Source: Oscillatoriaceae cyanobacterium M7585_C2015_266 (GTDB lineage Bacteria > Cyanobacteriota > Cyanobacteriia > Cyanobacteriales > Oscillatoriaceae). Taken from it: a stretch of 60,326 nucleotides of DNA. Made by a program: the position numbers and the translations under genes. This document shows, in pieces, positions 9,877 through 18,003 of the stretch. Every line of letters begins with the position of its first letter. The first letter of the stretch is position 1. The stretch is taken from the NCBI GenBank assembly GCA_015295835.1, contig DVEG01000035.1, positions 1 through 60,326 of the forward strand, read 5' to 3'. The notes under the pieces were generated by a model, which saw only the letters and a program-made list of their open reading frames with translations, was not told the DNA's origin and searched no databases.

Positions 9877-10321
9877 AGTCTTTTATAGTTATTTACATTC
9901 CTATCCTCGACTGCTTTTTGGTTAAAATTCAACCCTTTACAGTCTGATAACTTCATCTTCACCGTGATGAATTTTCCGGTTTTTTGTATAAAAAATTTAC
10001 CTCAGAGCAAATTTTAGCCTTATTAAAACCGCCGAACGGAAATTATTCTAGGGAATTATTTTTCTCTTTTAGCGACTAACTTTAGCGATATTGAAACGGC
10101 TAAAAAACGGGTATAATTTTAGACAATCTCATTTTTATTTTACAACCTGTACGGCGGGAGCGATTGTTAAGAAAATCAAAAAATTATATCCAAGGCGGGG
10201 GCTTATAGGCCAAAAATTGACGCTTAGGGGGTGGGGAGATGAGAAAAGAAAATTATTCCCTAGGGTGGCAATCCACTTTAAGATTAGCAATCAAGCCCCT
10301 GCTGAATAGCTATCCTCTCTC
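9877..10321. other. Intergenic region, 445 bp
   Basis: AT-rich spacer between divergent genes. It contains no convincing gene; a 72-codon open frame at 10091-10309 has no family features and is probably chance. Promoters of both flanking genes should lie here, but no clear motif is visible. Confidence 0.4.
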
Positions 10322-11737
10322 ATGCCAAAACTCAGCTTTACACCAATATCCACAGCCTTTGTAAATATCTGTAACTATTTGTTATCACTGGGAATGACGT
10401 CTGGGAGGAAACGCCACCGACGCATCGGCGCTGATGTTCGCGTGGCGAATCGACAGGAGGAGTATCGCTTTAAATCTTGCCCGTCAGTACCTATTTCCGA
10501 AAAGGAAAGTAGCCGCTACCGACAGCAGTTGTTGGCGGCGGTTGGAAAAGAAATTGCTCTCTTACAGCAACAGTCTCTGCACGCTGCTGTGGTGGCGAAC
10601 TTTTTCCCAGAGCAACAACAGCAATTTTTAATTCGCCCGGATATAGAAGTGATCATTGGTAAAGCGCAGCGCTTTCGGTTACAGCCAGAAGATAGTATCG
10701 TGCAAGTGTTTGATAAGTGCGGGGGCAAGCTTTTGATTTTTGGAGGTGCTGGTGCTGGTAAAACTACGCTGCTGCAACAGTTGGCGTTGGATTTGTGCGC
10801 TCGCGCTCTTGAAAACCCTCTTGCGCCAGTGCCAGTTATGTTTCATCTCTCATCCTGGCGTAACAAGGAAATCGCCCTTGCTGCTTGGCTAGTTACTGAA
10901 ATCCAATCTAAATACGGTATCCGCCCTGATGTCAGTCACTACTGGCTGGAAAATGCTCAGATTTTACCCCTCTTCGATGGCTTGGATGAATTAGAAATCG
11001 ACTCCCAAGAAATTTGCATTCAAGCGCTCGCTCGCCTTATTTCAAACCCCAAACCACTACAGTTTGTTGTCTGTACCCGCTGGAGCGATTACTGTAACTG
11101 TCGGTTCAAACTGCACTTGCATGGGGCTGTTTTGCTGCGCCCGCTTTCTGACACGCAAATTCGCGAGTATCTGCTCACCGCCAAAAGTCGAGAACTCTGG
11201 TATAATATCGAACATCAGCCGCAGCTTTTGGCAGTTGCTAGAACGCCGCTTTTCTTGAGCATGATGACGCTGGCGTATGAAGAAATTTTAATTCACTCTT
11301 GGAAACGCTTGACTGAAAAAAAAGACCTGTGCGATTATGTTTTTAATGCATATATTCGCCGTCAATTGGGGCGAGAAATTCGCCAGAAGCCAACACCAGA
11401 TAAAATTCGCTATTGGCTAAGCTGGCTAGCCAAGCGCATGGAGGAAGAAAATCGAGTTGAGTTTTCTCTGGAAAATATACAGCCTAGTTGGTTGCAAACT
11501 CGGGCGCAGCAGCGTTTATATCGAATTGGCACAATGCTCCTAGGCGGCTTCTTACCAGGTTTGGCGTTCATTCGCCATTTCTGGCTGCGGTTTATATTGT
11601 GGCGGAGTGGTTATATTCCTTGGAATTATCGTCGCTTTCTTAAATTAGCAACGCAGCGAGTATTTTTGCAAAAAACTGGCGAGCGCTATAGATTTGTCCA
11701 CCGCTTACTACAGTCACATTTTGCTCAGTTACCCTAG
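10322..11737 (+). CDS. NACHT-domain NTPase with C-terminal membrane segments
   Basis: This 471-residue protein has a NACHT/STAND-type ATPase: Walker A GGAGAGKTT (about residue 141), Walker B ILPLFDGLDEL (about 218) and a sensor-like VVCTRWSDY. After the helical region, a hydrophobic stretch around residues 405-430 is followed by SGYIPWNYRRFL and a final FVHRLLQSHFAQ block, a layout I know from many cyanobacterial NACHT proteins. It lacks an obvious C-terminal ligand-binding repeat array. Related NACHT proteins elsewhere act in phage defence or regulated cell death, but no effector domain is visible here, so the role is open. A hairpin terminator follows. Confidence 0.85.
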   Translation: MPKLSFTPISTAFVNICNYLLSLGMTSGRKRHRRIGADVRVANRQEEYRFKSCPSVPISEKESSRYRQQLLAAVGKEIALLQQQSLHAAVVANFFPEQQQQFLIRPDIEVIIGKAQRFRLQPEDSIVQVFDKCGGKLLIFGGAGAGKTTLLQQLALDLCARALENPLAPVPVMFHLSSWRNKEIALAAWLVTEIQSKYGIRPDVSHYWLENAQILPLFDGLDELEIDSQEICIQALARLISNPKPLQFVVCTRWSDYCNCRFKLHLHGAVLLRPLSDTQIREYLLTAKSRELWYNIEHQPQLLAVARTPLFLSMMTLAYEEILIHSWKRLTEKKDLCDYVFNAYIRRQLGREIRQKPTPDKIRYWLSWLAKRMEEENRVEFSLENIQPSWLQTRAQQRLYRIGTMLLGGFLPGLAFIRHFWLRFILWRSGYIPWNYRRFLKLATQRVFLQKTGERYRFVHRLLQSHFAQLP

Positions 11738-11755
11738 ATTTTTAATACAACAAGC

Positions 11756-11784
11756 AACCCGGTTTTTCTAAAAAACCGGGTTTC
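11756..11784 (+). terminator. Perfect hairpin terminator with AACCCGG core
   Basis: AACCCGGTTTTT and AAAAACCGGGTT form a perfect 12-bp stem with a three-base loop, about 20 bases after the NACHT stop. The T-run is short, but the stem belongs to the recurring AACCCGG hairpin group. Confidence 0.7.
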
Positions 11785-11883
11785 TATGTACTCGGCAGTA
11801 AAAATTTTTACACAGTATCCCGATTTGTATGAAACCAGCCGTATTAGAGAGACAAATCAAAGCGCGTATATTAAATTCTGTTA

Positions 11884-12231
11884 ATGGACACTGGATTTGC
11901 TGTGAATATCGAAATGTTCCGACAACCACTCCTGGGTATAGTTGAAGAAGCGATCGCCCCGAATCAGCGGGGAAGAGTCAAATTTGACGGTACCTATTGG
12001 CCAGCTCGTTTCTTTGAAACCAATTGTCAAACAACTGTTTACCCAGAAGCATTAGTCGCTATTGTCGGAATCCAAGGTATTACCCTACTGGTAGAACCCT
12101 TAGAGCCAGAAGATATACTGAAATTGATCAGTGAACCTGCCGGCGAGAAAAAAGCAGTTGCCGATTCCAGTAACCGTTTATACTGGGGTTTGCCTTTGGG
12201 CAATAAACCCAGTTATGCTCGTATATTCTAG
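11884..12231 (+). CDS. NfeD-like OB-fold protein
   Basis: A 115-residue protein whose middle (IAPNQRGRVKFDGTYWPARF to ALVAIVGIQGITLLVEP) matches the pattern of the NfeD C-terminal OB-fold domain, in which a GRVxFxGxxWxAR strand and a VxVxxxxGxxLxV strand recur. Membrane helices of full NfeD are absent, so it is a stand-alone soluble domain; an FtsH- or flotillin-type partner is not encoded here. The start is uncertain: GTG and ATG codons at 11902 and 11911 (about MFRQPLLG) are alternatives. Function unknown. Confidence 0.65.
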   Translation: MDTGFAVNIEMFRQPLLGIVEEAIAPNQRGRVKFDGTYWPARFFETNCQTTVYPEALVAIVGIQGITLLVEPLEPEDILKLISEPAGEKKAVADSSNRLYWGLPLGNKPSYARIF

Positions 12232-12392
12232 AAATTTAATCAGTATAGTCTGAAAGGGCATCTGCACCAGGCAGTGCCGCCTTTTTGGCGCGCCCCCAGA
12301 GGGGTGAGGGGAAAGCTCTTACTAATTAATTTTTTTTAATTTTTTGCTAATGCCCAGGAGCTTGCCAACTGCAAACGCCATACAATATAGAA

Positions 12393-13229
12393 ATGAAACC
12401 GCAACCCCGCAAAAGATTTGCCCAACACTGGCTGCAAAGTCAGGAGGCTTTAAATCAAATTATCCGTGCAGCAGAACTGACTGAGAGCGATCGCGTCCTA
12501 GAAATTGGCCCAGGCACTGGCATCCTGACACGACGGCTCCTGCCTCTAGTGCAATCAGTAATAGCCGTCGAAATTGACCGCGATTTATGTACTATTCTTA
12601 ACAAACAACTGCAAACGGCAGATAATTTCTTACTCCTGCAAGGTGACATCCTTACTCTAGATGTGGAAGCCCAACTAGCAGAGTACCCGAAATTCCAAAA
12701 ACCTAATAAAGTAGTTGCCAATATTCCCTATAATATCACAGGTCCGATTTTAGAAAAACTTTTGGGTACGATCACCGCCCCGACACAGCCAGCTTTCGAT
12801 CTGATCGTGCTGTTAGTACAAAAAGAAGTTGCACAGCGCCTGAATGCTAAACCAGGCTCAAAAGCATTCGGCGCCCTTTCAGTGCAAGTGCAGTATTTGG
12901 CCAATTGTGAATTAATTTGTCACGTGCCAGCACAAGCATTTCAGCCACCCCCAGAGGTAGACTCGGCAGTGGTGCGCCTACGCCCTCGACTTTGGCAACC
13001 ACCTGCTGACAATCCCCGCAAATTAGAAATTTTAATCAAACTAGGTTTTGCTAGCAGGCGAAAAATGTTACGCAATAATCTTAAAAATGTAGCAGAGCGC
13101 GAGCGCTTGACGCAGTTGCTGGAACTATTAAAAATAAACCCATCTGCTCGCGCCGAAGACCTTAGTGTCGCCGAATGGGTTGCTCTGAGCAATCAGTTGC
13201 AGAAATTAGAAATAATAGGAGAGCTATAA
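12393..13229 (+). CDS. rsmA: 16S rRNA (adenine1518-N6/adenine1519-N6)-dimethyltransferase
   Basis: RsmA/KsgA dimethylates two adjacent adenines in the 3'-terminal helix 45 of 16S rRNA during small-subunit maturation, using S-adenosylmethionine. The 278-residue protein starts PRKRFAQHWLQ, as the family does, and has the SAM motif EIGPGTGILT (about residues 37-46) and the catalytic NIPYNITGPI (about 110). Length and order match the family. It lies 42 bases upstream of ispE in the same direction, a common cyanobacterial pairing, probably one transcript. Confidence 0.95.
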   Translation: MKPQPRKRFAQHWLQSQEALNQIIRAAELTESDRVLEIGPGTGILTRRLLPLVQSVIAVEIDRDLCTILNKQLQTADNFLLLQGDILTLDVEAQLAEYPKFQKPNKVVANIPYNITGPILEKLLGTITAPTQPAFDLIVLLVQKEVAQRLNAKPGSKAFGALSVQVQYLANCELICHVPAQAFQPPPEVDSAVVRLRPRLWQPPADNPRKLEILIKLGFASRRKMLRNNLKNVAERERLTQLLELLKINPSARAEDLSVAEWVALSNQLQKLEIIGEL

Positions 13230-13271
13230 AAAGTAGAATATGTCCTATCCCTGATTCTTTATTTCCTAACC

Positions 13272-14249
13272 ATGCAATCCTACTCCCTCATTGCTGCCGC
13301 TAAAATTAACTTATATCTAGAAATTATCGGCGAGCGCCCCGACGGTTATCATGAGCTGGCAATGGTACTTCAAAGTATAGACCTTGCCGATTATATCAAT
13401 CTGCGGGCAAATGGCACCGAGCAATTTCGCATCTACTGTCAGCACCCCCAAGTTCCCCTTGACAAAACTAACCTCGCCTATCGAGCGGCAGAATTGATGG
13501 CATCTGCATTCCCAGATGTTTTTGCTAAATACGGGGGCGTAGACATTACTATTCACAAAAACACTCCTGTAGCAGCAGGGCTTGCCGGCGGTTCGAGTAA
13601 TGCTGCAGCAGTTTTGGTGGGGCTAGACTTAATATGGAAACTGGGTTTGACTCAATCGGAATTGCAGGAATTGGGAAAACAACTCGGCTCGGATGTTCCT
13701 TTCTGTATAACAGGGGGAACGGCTCTAGCTACAGGGCGGGGCGAACAACTCTCACCTCTGCCAGATTTGGATAACTTTTATGTTGTGCTGGCAAAATACC
13801 GTTCTCTCGCTGTCTCTACGGCTTGGGCTTATCAAACCTTCCGGCAACAGTTCGGCGCTTCCTATGTTCGCGATGCTCAAAAACTGCTAGAACGGCAACA
13901 ACGGGTACATTCTGGCTTAATGGTGAACGCGATCGCTCATCGCGATGGCGCAAAAATCGGCCAACTGCTCTACAACGATTTAGAAAAAGTTGTCTTCCCC
14001 GCCTATCCCCAAGTAGCAGATTTGCGAGCTACTTTCTACCAACTGGGTGCTAAAAGCAATGGCAATTTTTTAGGAGCAATGATGTCCGGATCTGGACCTA
14101 CCGTTTTTGCCTTGACAGCATCTGAGGCGAGCGCACGATACCTCGCAGAAGAAATTAAAGCCGCTAAAGCTGGTACCGATTTAGAAGTGTGGGTGGCAAG
14201 GTTCTTACCAACTGGTATTCAAATTGCCCCAACGTTACCGAAAAACTAG
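13272..14249 (+). CDS. ispE: 4-diphosphocytidyl-2-C-methyl-D-erythritol kinase
   Basis: IspE phosphorylates CDP-methylerythritol with ATP in the non-mevalonate (MEP) isoprenoid pathway. The 325-residue GHMP kinase has the substrate motif AKINLYLEIIGERPDGYHEL, the glycine-rich ATP loop PVAAGLAGGSSNAA (about residues 97-110) and the C-terminal MMSGSGPTVFA. The stop codon falls immediately before the 42-bp tandem repeat array, whose insertion did not shorten the protein. Confidence 0.95.
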   Translation: MQSYSLIAAAKINLYLEIIGERPDGYHELAMVLQSIDLADYINLRANGTEQFRIYCQHPQVPLDKTNLAYRAAELMASAFPDVFAKYGGVDITIHKNTPVAAGLAGGSSNAAAVLVGLDLIWKLGLTQSELQELGKQLGSDVPFCITGGTALATGRGEQLSPLPDLDNFYVVLAKYRSLAVSTAWAYQTFRQQFGASYVRDAQKLLERQQRVHSGLMVNAIAHRDGAKIGQLLYNDLEKVVFPAYPQVADLRATFYQLGAKSNGNFLGAMMSGSGPTVFALTASEASARYLAEEIKAAKAGTDLEVWVARFLPTGIQIAPTLPKN

Positions 14250-14424
14250 AACGGAGGGCACGGAGGGCACGGAGGATACGGAGAGGGGAACCACGGAGGG
14301 CACGGAGAGCACGGAGAATACGGAGAGGGGAACCACGGAGGGCACGGAGGGCACGGAGAATACGGAGAGGGGAACCACGGAGGGCACGGAGGGCACGGAG
14401 GATACGGAGAGGGGAGAGAAGAGA
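14250..14424. repeat. 42-bp tandem repeat array of CACGGAGG-type units
   Basis: About four copies of a 42-bp unit, each made of 9-bp sub-units of the form CACGGAGGG or TACGGAGAG and ending GGGGAACCA. It starts right after the ispE stop and lies ahead of the DUF3082 gene. All three plus-strand frames stay open through most of it, so several apparent small ORFs here are artefacts. The same CACGGAG words reappear at 56073-56206 and, inverted, at 56427-56478 around the GxxExxY gene. Confidence 0.9.
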
Positions 14425-14585
14425 GTAAATAAAAAAGTTAAATCCAAAACAATATTAATTCATTAATTCCTTTTGGAGAAGAAATAGTAATAATATAGGT
14501 TTAAAGTATTTATAAATTTAAATGCTTAATTGAAAGTTTATCCATAATAAACTTGAAAATATGTATCCTAACTTTTAGTTTACCT

Positions 14586-14924
14586 ATGTCTAATTATACA
14601 CTGCCTCAGAATTCAACTAATTCAGCAACGGAAGCAAATCAGATTTCTGTAAATCCTTGGCGTTGTATAAGTGGTGCGACGTTTTCTTTGGTGTTGGCAA
14701 TAGCTTGTTACTGGATGACAAGCGCGATCGCTCGGACATTTGCAAATAAACCTATTCACTCGAATAATGCAATTGTACAGAATATTTCCTCTGCAATCCG
14801 CACCCTTGTCTTAGGTATTAGCTGCCTGGGTACTTTTATCTTTGGAATTACTGCTTTGGGATTGATGGCTCTAGCAATTCAACTCTTTTTCCGGCAATTG
14901 ACTAAACCACCGGAAAAAGCATAG
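14586..14924 (+). CDS. DUF3082 family small membrane protein
   Basis: A 112-residue protein starting MSNYTLPQNS. Two hydrophobic helices (about residues 25-48 and 70-100) flank a loop with FANKPI, and the protein ends in a charged tail; this matches the DUF3082 family of cyanobacteria. It follows ispE, as I recall for other cyanobacteria. I prefer ATG 14586; the longer frame begins with TTG at 14553 and adds eleven unconserved-looking residues. Function unknown. Confidence 0.75.
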   Translation: MSNYTLPQNSTNSATEANQISVNPWRCISGATFSLVLAIACYWMTSAIARTFANKPIHSNNAIVQNISSAIRTLVLGISCLGTFIFGITALGLMALAIQLFFRQLTKPPEKA

Positions 14925-15032
14925 TTTAAAATAGTTTAATTTAAACGAGCATTATTAGTTCAGGGATAGCACAGATACCTGCAAATAATTCATGATTACC
15001 GGGAAACGGTTGATGACTAGAACCCCCCCCTA

Positions 15033-15665
15033 ATGAAGAATATGTTTTATCGAGATAGTAAACCGAGGTCCCATCATCCCTATTTAATAGGGCCACTTCT
15101 GGAAGTGCTTTCCCTAGTTAAACAGGCTATCCCTTCACAGGTGCGGATTTTAGATTTAGGTTGTGGTAATGGCAGTCTGACTAGTGTAATTGCACGGCAC
15201 GGGTATGAAATGGTGGGGCTAGATAGCTCTGAAGCGGGAATTGCGATCGCTCGTCAGAGTTTCCCAGAATGCAAATTTATTTGCTCCGATATTTATGATC
15301 CTCCCCCTAAAGATTTACTACAGGCATTTGACATAGTTCTAGCAGTAGAAGTTATCGAACATCTGCTTTATCCCAGAGAGCTAGTCAGGTATGCTAAAAA
15401 ATGTCTCAAACCCAACGGGCGTTTGATTCTTACCACCCCCTATCATGGCTATTTAAAAAACCTTGCCTTAGCTCTTACCGGCAAACTGGATAACCACTTT
15501 ACCGTACTCTGGGATAACGGTCACGTTAAGTTCTTTTCTGTTCCTACTTTGACAGCTTTACTCAAAGCAGAAGGCTGCACTGATTTACAATTTAAATTTG
15601 CTGGCAGATTCCCTTATTTTTGGAAATCAATGATATGTTCTTGTCGTTTTGCCGAGGAACTTTAA
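15033..15665 (+). CDS. Class I SAM-dependent methyltransferase
   Basis: A 210-residue methyltransferase with motif I VRILDLGCGNGSL (about residue 40), motif II acid in MVGLDSSEAG, and the post-motif segment ILAVEVIEHL followed by LKPNGRLILTTPYHGYLKN, the pattern of the UbiG/Methyltransf_11-23 group. The substrate is not deducible. A run of eight C residues precedes the start, and the upstream frame is closed, so the ATG at 15033 is the likely start. It lies 56 bases before the photolyase gene, possibly co-transcribed. Confidence 0.8.
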   Translation: MKNMFYRDSKPRSHHPYLIGPLLEVLSLVKQAIPSQVRILDLGCGNGSLTSVIARHGYEMVGLDSSEAGIAIARQSFPECKFICSDIYDPPPKDLLQAFDIVLAVEVIEHLLYPRELVRYAKKCLKPNGRLILTTPYHGYLKNLALALTGKLDNHFTVLWDNGHVKFFSVPTLTALLKAEGCTDLQFKFAGRFPYFWKSMICSCRFAEEL

Positions 15666-15721
15666 GAAAAAATTGTGGCATATTAGAGACGAATTTGAAA
15701 TAGCTATAATAAGGAGTAAGG

Positions 15722-17233
15722 ATGACAGTAGGCATTTGGATATTAGGCGATCAATTGTCGATGACACAAACAGCCTTAGCACGAGTGATCGCTTCTTTGA
15801 AAAAACCCCCTGTCATTTTGATTGAGTCGTTGCGCCACGCCCAAAAACGACCCTATCACCGTCAAAAACTTATCTTAATTTGGTCTGCTATGCGGCATTT
15901 TGCCGAAGAATTGCGTCGCTCTAGTTTTCCTGTTACTTATGCTACCGCTGATGATTTTGAAACTCCCCTTACTGCCTGGGTGAAGAAAAACGGGATTTCT
16001 GAAATTCAAGTAATGATGCCGAGCGATCGCCCTTTTTTCCAGTATATTCAAACTTTGAAATTGCCTTGTAAAATTACTCTTCTTCCTAACAATCAATTTC
16101 TCTGGAGTGAAGAAGAATTTGCCCAGTGGGCAAAAAAACGTAAGCGCTTTTTGATGGAAGATTTCTATCGGGAAGGGCGTCGCCGTTTCGGAATTTTAAT
16201 GGCAGGTGACAAACCAGTTGGCGGAAAATGGAACTATGATAAAGAAAACCGCCAACCGCCCAAGGGCAAGAAGCTAAAAGTACCTAGAGCTTTCTGGTTT
16301 GAGCCGGATGAAATTACGCGAGAAGTCATTCAAAAAGTACAATCTCTCTCTTTTCCAACTTACGGAAATGCCGAACCTTTCCGCTGGGCAGTAAGTCGCG
16401 AGGGCGCTCTTCAAGTTTTAGATTATTTTATTGAAAAACGCCTGCCTAATTTCGGCTACTATCAAGATGCAATGATAGCAGGCGAAGAAACTATGTGGCA
16501 TTCTTTAATTTCTCCTTATTTAAATATCGGTTTATTACATCCCTTAGAAGTCATCCAAGCAGCCGAACGGGCTTTCTTCGAAAAAAGATTACCTATAAAT
16601 AGTATAGAAGGCTTTATTCGTCAAATATTAGGCTGGCGGGAATATATGCGAGGGCTGTACATTTATTTAGGTGCAGAATATCCAGAAAAAAACTGGTTTA
16701 ACCATACTGAACCACTACCCGATTTTTTCTGGAATGCCGAAAAAACGAATATGAATTGCTTACGCCAAGTTCTCATTCAAGTGCAGCAAACTGGATACGC
16801 TCACCACATTCAACGGTTGATGGTATTGAGCAATTTTGCCCTGATTGCTGGGTTAAATCCCCAAGAAGTAGAAAATTGGTTTCATGCGGCGTTTATTGAT
16901 AGTTATGATTGGGTAATGCAGACAAATGTTATTGGGATGGGATTGTTTGCTGATGGAGGAATTTTAGCTTCTAAACCGTATGCTTCATCTGCTAATTATA
17001 TTAACAGAATGAGTAATTATTGTCAAAATTGCCAGTTTGATTGGCGCGATCGCCTGGGGGAAAATGCCTGTCCTTTTAATTTTTTATACTGGAATTTTTT
17101 AGAGCGAAACCGAGACAAACTAAAAAAACAAGGTCGTCTGAGTTTTATCCTGGCAAATCTTGAACGCATGAGTTCTGAAGAGCTGGAAATAATTCGTAAA
17201 AAATCTACAGAATATTTGCGCAACTTTCTATAA
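15722..17233 (+). CDS. Cryptochrome/photolyase family protein, Fe-S bacterial (6-4) type
   Basis: A 503-residue flavoprotein of the FeS-BCP/CryPro group. The N-terminal antenna domain starts TVGIWILGDQLS. The C-terminal FAD domain contains EGFIRQILGWREYMRG and YAHHIQRLMVLSNFALIAG. Four cysteines at 346, 434, 437 and 450 have the C-x2-C-x12-C spacing that holds a [4Fe-4S] cluster in characterised (6-4) photolyases of this group (PhrB, CryB). Such enzymes repair (6-4) photoproducts in light, and some have signalling roles. AAGGAG lies just upstream of the ATG, an unusually clear ribosome site for this window. Confidence 0.9.
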   Translation: MTVGIWILGDQLSMTQTALARVIASLKKPPVILIESLRHAQKRPYHRQKLILIWSAMRHFAEELRRSSFPVTYATADDFETPLTAWVKKNGISEIQVMMPSDRPFFQYIQTLKLPCKITLLPNNQFLWSEEEFAQWAKKRKRFLMEDFYREGRRRFGILMAGDKPVGGKWNYDKENRQPPKGKKLKVPRAFWFEPDEITREVIQKVQSLSFPTYGNAEPFRWAVSREGALQVLDYFIEKRLPNFGYYQDAMIAGEETMWHSLISPYLNIGLLHPLEVIQAAERAFFEKRLPINSIEGFIRQILGWREYMRGLYIYLGAEYPEKNWFNHTEPLPDFFWNAEKTNMNCLRQVLIQVQQTGYAHHIQRLMVLSNFALIAGLNPQEVENWFHAAFIDSYDWVMQTNVIGMGLFADGGILASKPYASSANYINRMSNYCQNCQFDWRDRLGENACPFNFLYWNFLERNRDKLKKQGRLSFILANLERMSSEELEIIRKKSTEYLRNFL

Positions 17234-17732
17234 AAAACTAAAGCGCCAAGTGGTTTTTTGATTGTTTTTCTCTGTTAAAATACTTCGGCTAAGAATAGGG
17301 GGCGGTGGATATTGGCGAGCTTCAATACAAGTGAAAAATCAAAAGATTTGCAAATCTTATTTTTTGCTAAAATTTTCCCCACACATTCCCCAAAATTTCC
17401 ACAGTCAGGCTTAATTTTTCCACAATTTAGACAGGCTTTTCCACAAGAGAAAGTGCGATCTTCTCCTCTTGCGGTTGGGTTGGGGAATTCTCAAACCAGC
17501 CGCCTACAGCAGGAGAAATGTAAAGATTTGCAACAAAAACAGGGCTGAAAAGCTGATTCTTTCGTAAATTTATTTTTAATATGAAGGCGTTTGTAACATT
17601 TCGTAGCATTGACAGCACCCCCCCTCTGAGAGCACAATGAGGCGGCTAAGGAAAAAATGCGCTGTCTATTAAAGCCCGATATGGCCAAAGTCCCAGCGCA
17701 GTAAATAACTGGAAAAGAGGAAAAGGGTATAT
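17234..17732. other. Intergenic region containing a phased DnaA-box-like array
   Basis: About 500 bp without a convincing gene. It contains the 16-bp palindrome AAGATTTGCAAATCTT (17343-17358), an AT-rich run, the 21-bp-phased TTTTCCACA-like array (17374-17445) and a second AAAGATTTGCAA (17522-17533). The right end should carry the DUF2811 promoter. Confidence 0.55.
17374..17445 (+). promoter_or_regulatory. Array of DnaA-box-like sequences at 21-bp spacing
   Basis: TTTTCCACA occurs perfectly at 17416 and 17437, ATTTCCACA at 17395, and a weaker TTTCCCCAC at 17374. All are on the same strand and exactly 21 bp, two helical turns, apart. TTTTCCACA is the DnaA box described for cyanobacteria. An AT-rich stretch and a perfect 16-bp palindrome lie just to the left. 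The array could be part of a replication origin or a DnaA-controlled promoter. Confidence 0.55.
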
Positions 17733-17969
17733 ATGAACGCAACTATCAGCATCCTGGCAGAAATACCTGAAGAATTACATGAATCGCTAAAAAACTATTT
17801 AGAAACCCATCCAGAATGGGATCAAGACCGAGTGTTTTCTGCTGCCCTATCTCTGTTTTTATTGCAAAACGGAAATAATGCCACGCCAGAAGCCTCGAAA
17901 AGCTACCGTCAAGCGGCGCGAGTGTATCTGGAATCGCTGTTTCGGTATTCTGCTTCCAAATTGATATAG
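17733..17969 (+). CDS. DUF2811 domain protein
   Basis: A 78-residue protein starting MNATISILAEIPEELHESLK and containing DQDRVFSAALSLFLLQNG, the pattern of the DUF2811 family of cyanobacteria. The ESLKNYLETHP and VFSAALSLFLL segments look like a ribbon-helix-helix-like helical pair, but this is only a visual resemblance. It ends 34 bases before hemG in the same direction. Function unknown. Confidence 0.8.
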   Translation: MNATISILAEIPEELHESLKNYLETHPEWDQDRVFSAALSLFLLQNGNNATPEASKSYRQAARVYLESLFRYSASKLI

Positions 17970-18003
17970 GATTTTATTCTAAAATTTTTTCACCGCCAGA
18001 GTA

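Noticed and set aside
14189-14466. Overlapping open frames through the 42-bp array after ispE
   Set aside because: The array lacks stops in several frames by composition; the predicted peptides are pure repeats (TEGTE or RRARRI), so they are artefacts.
15021-15032. Frameshift or phase variation at the run of eight C residues
   Set aside because: The run lies before the methyltransferase ATG, and the upstream frame is closed by stops, so changes in its length would not alter a protein.
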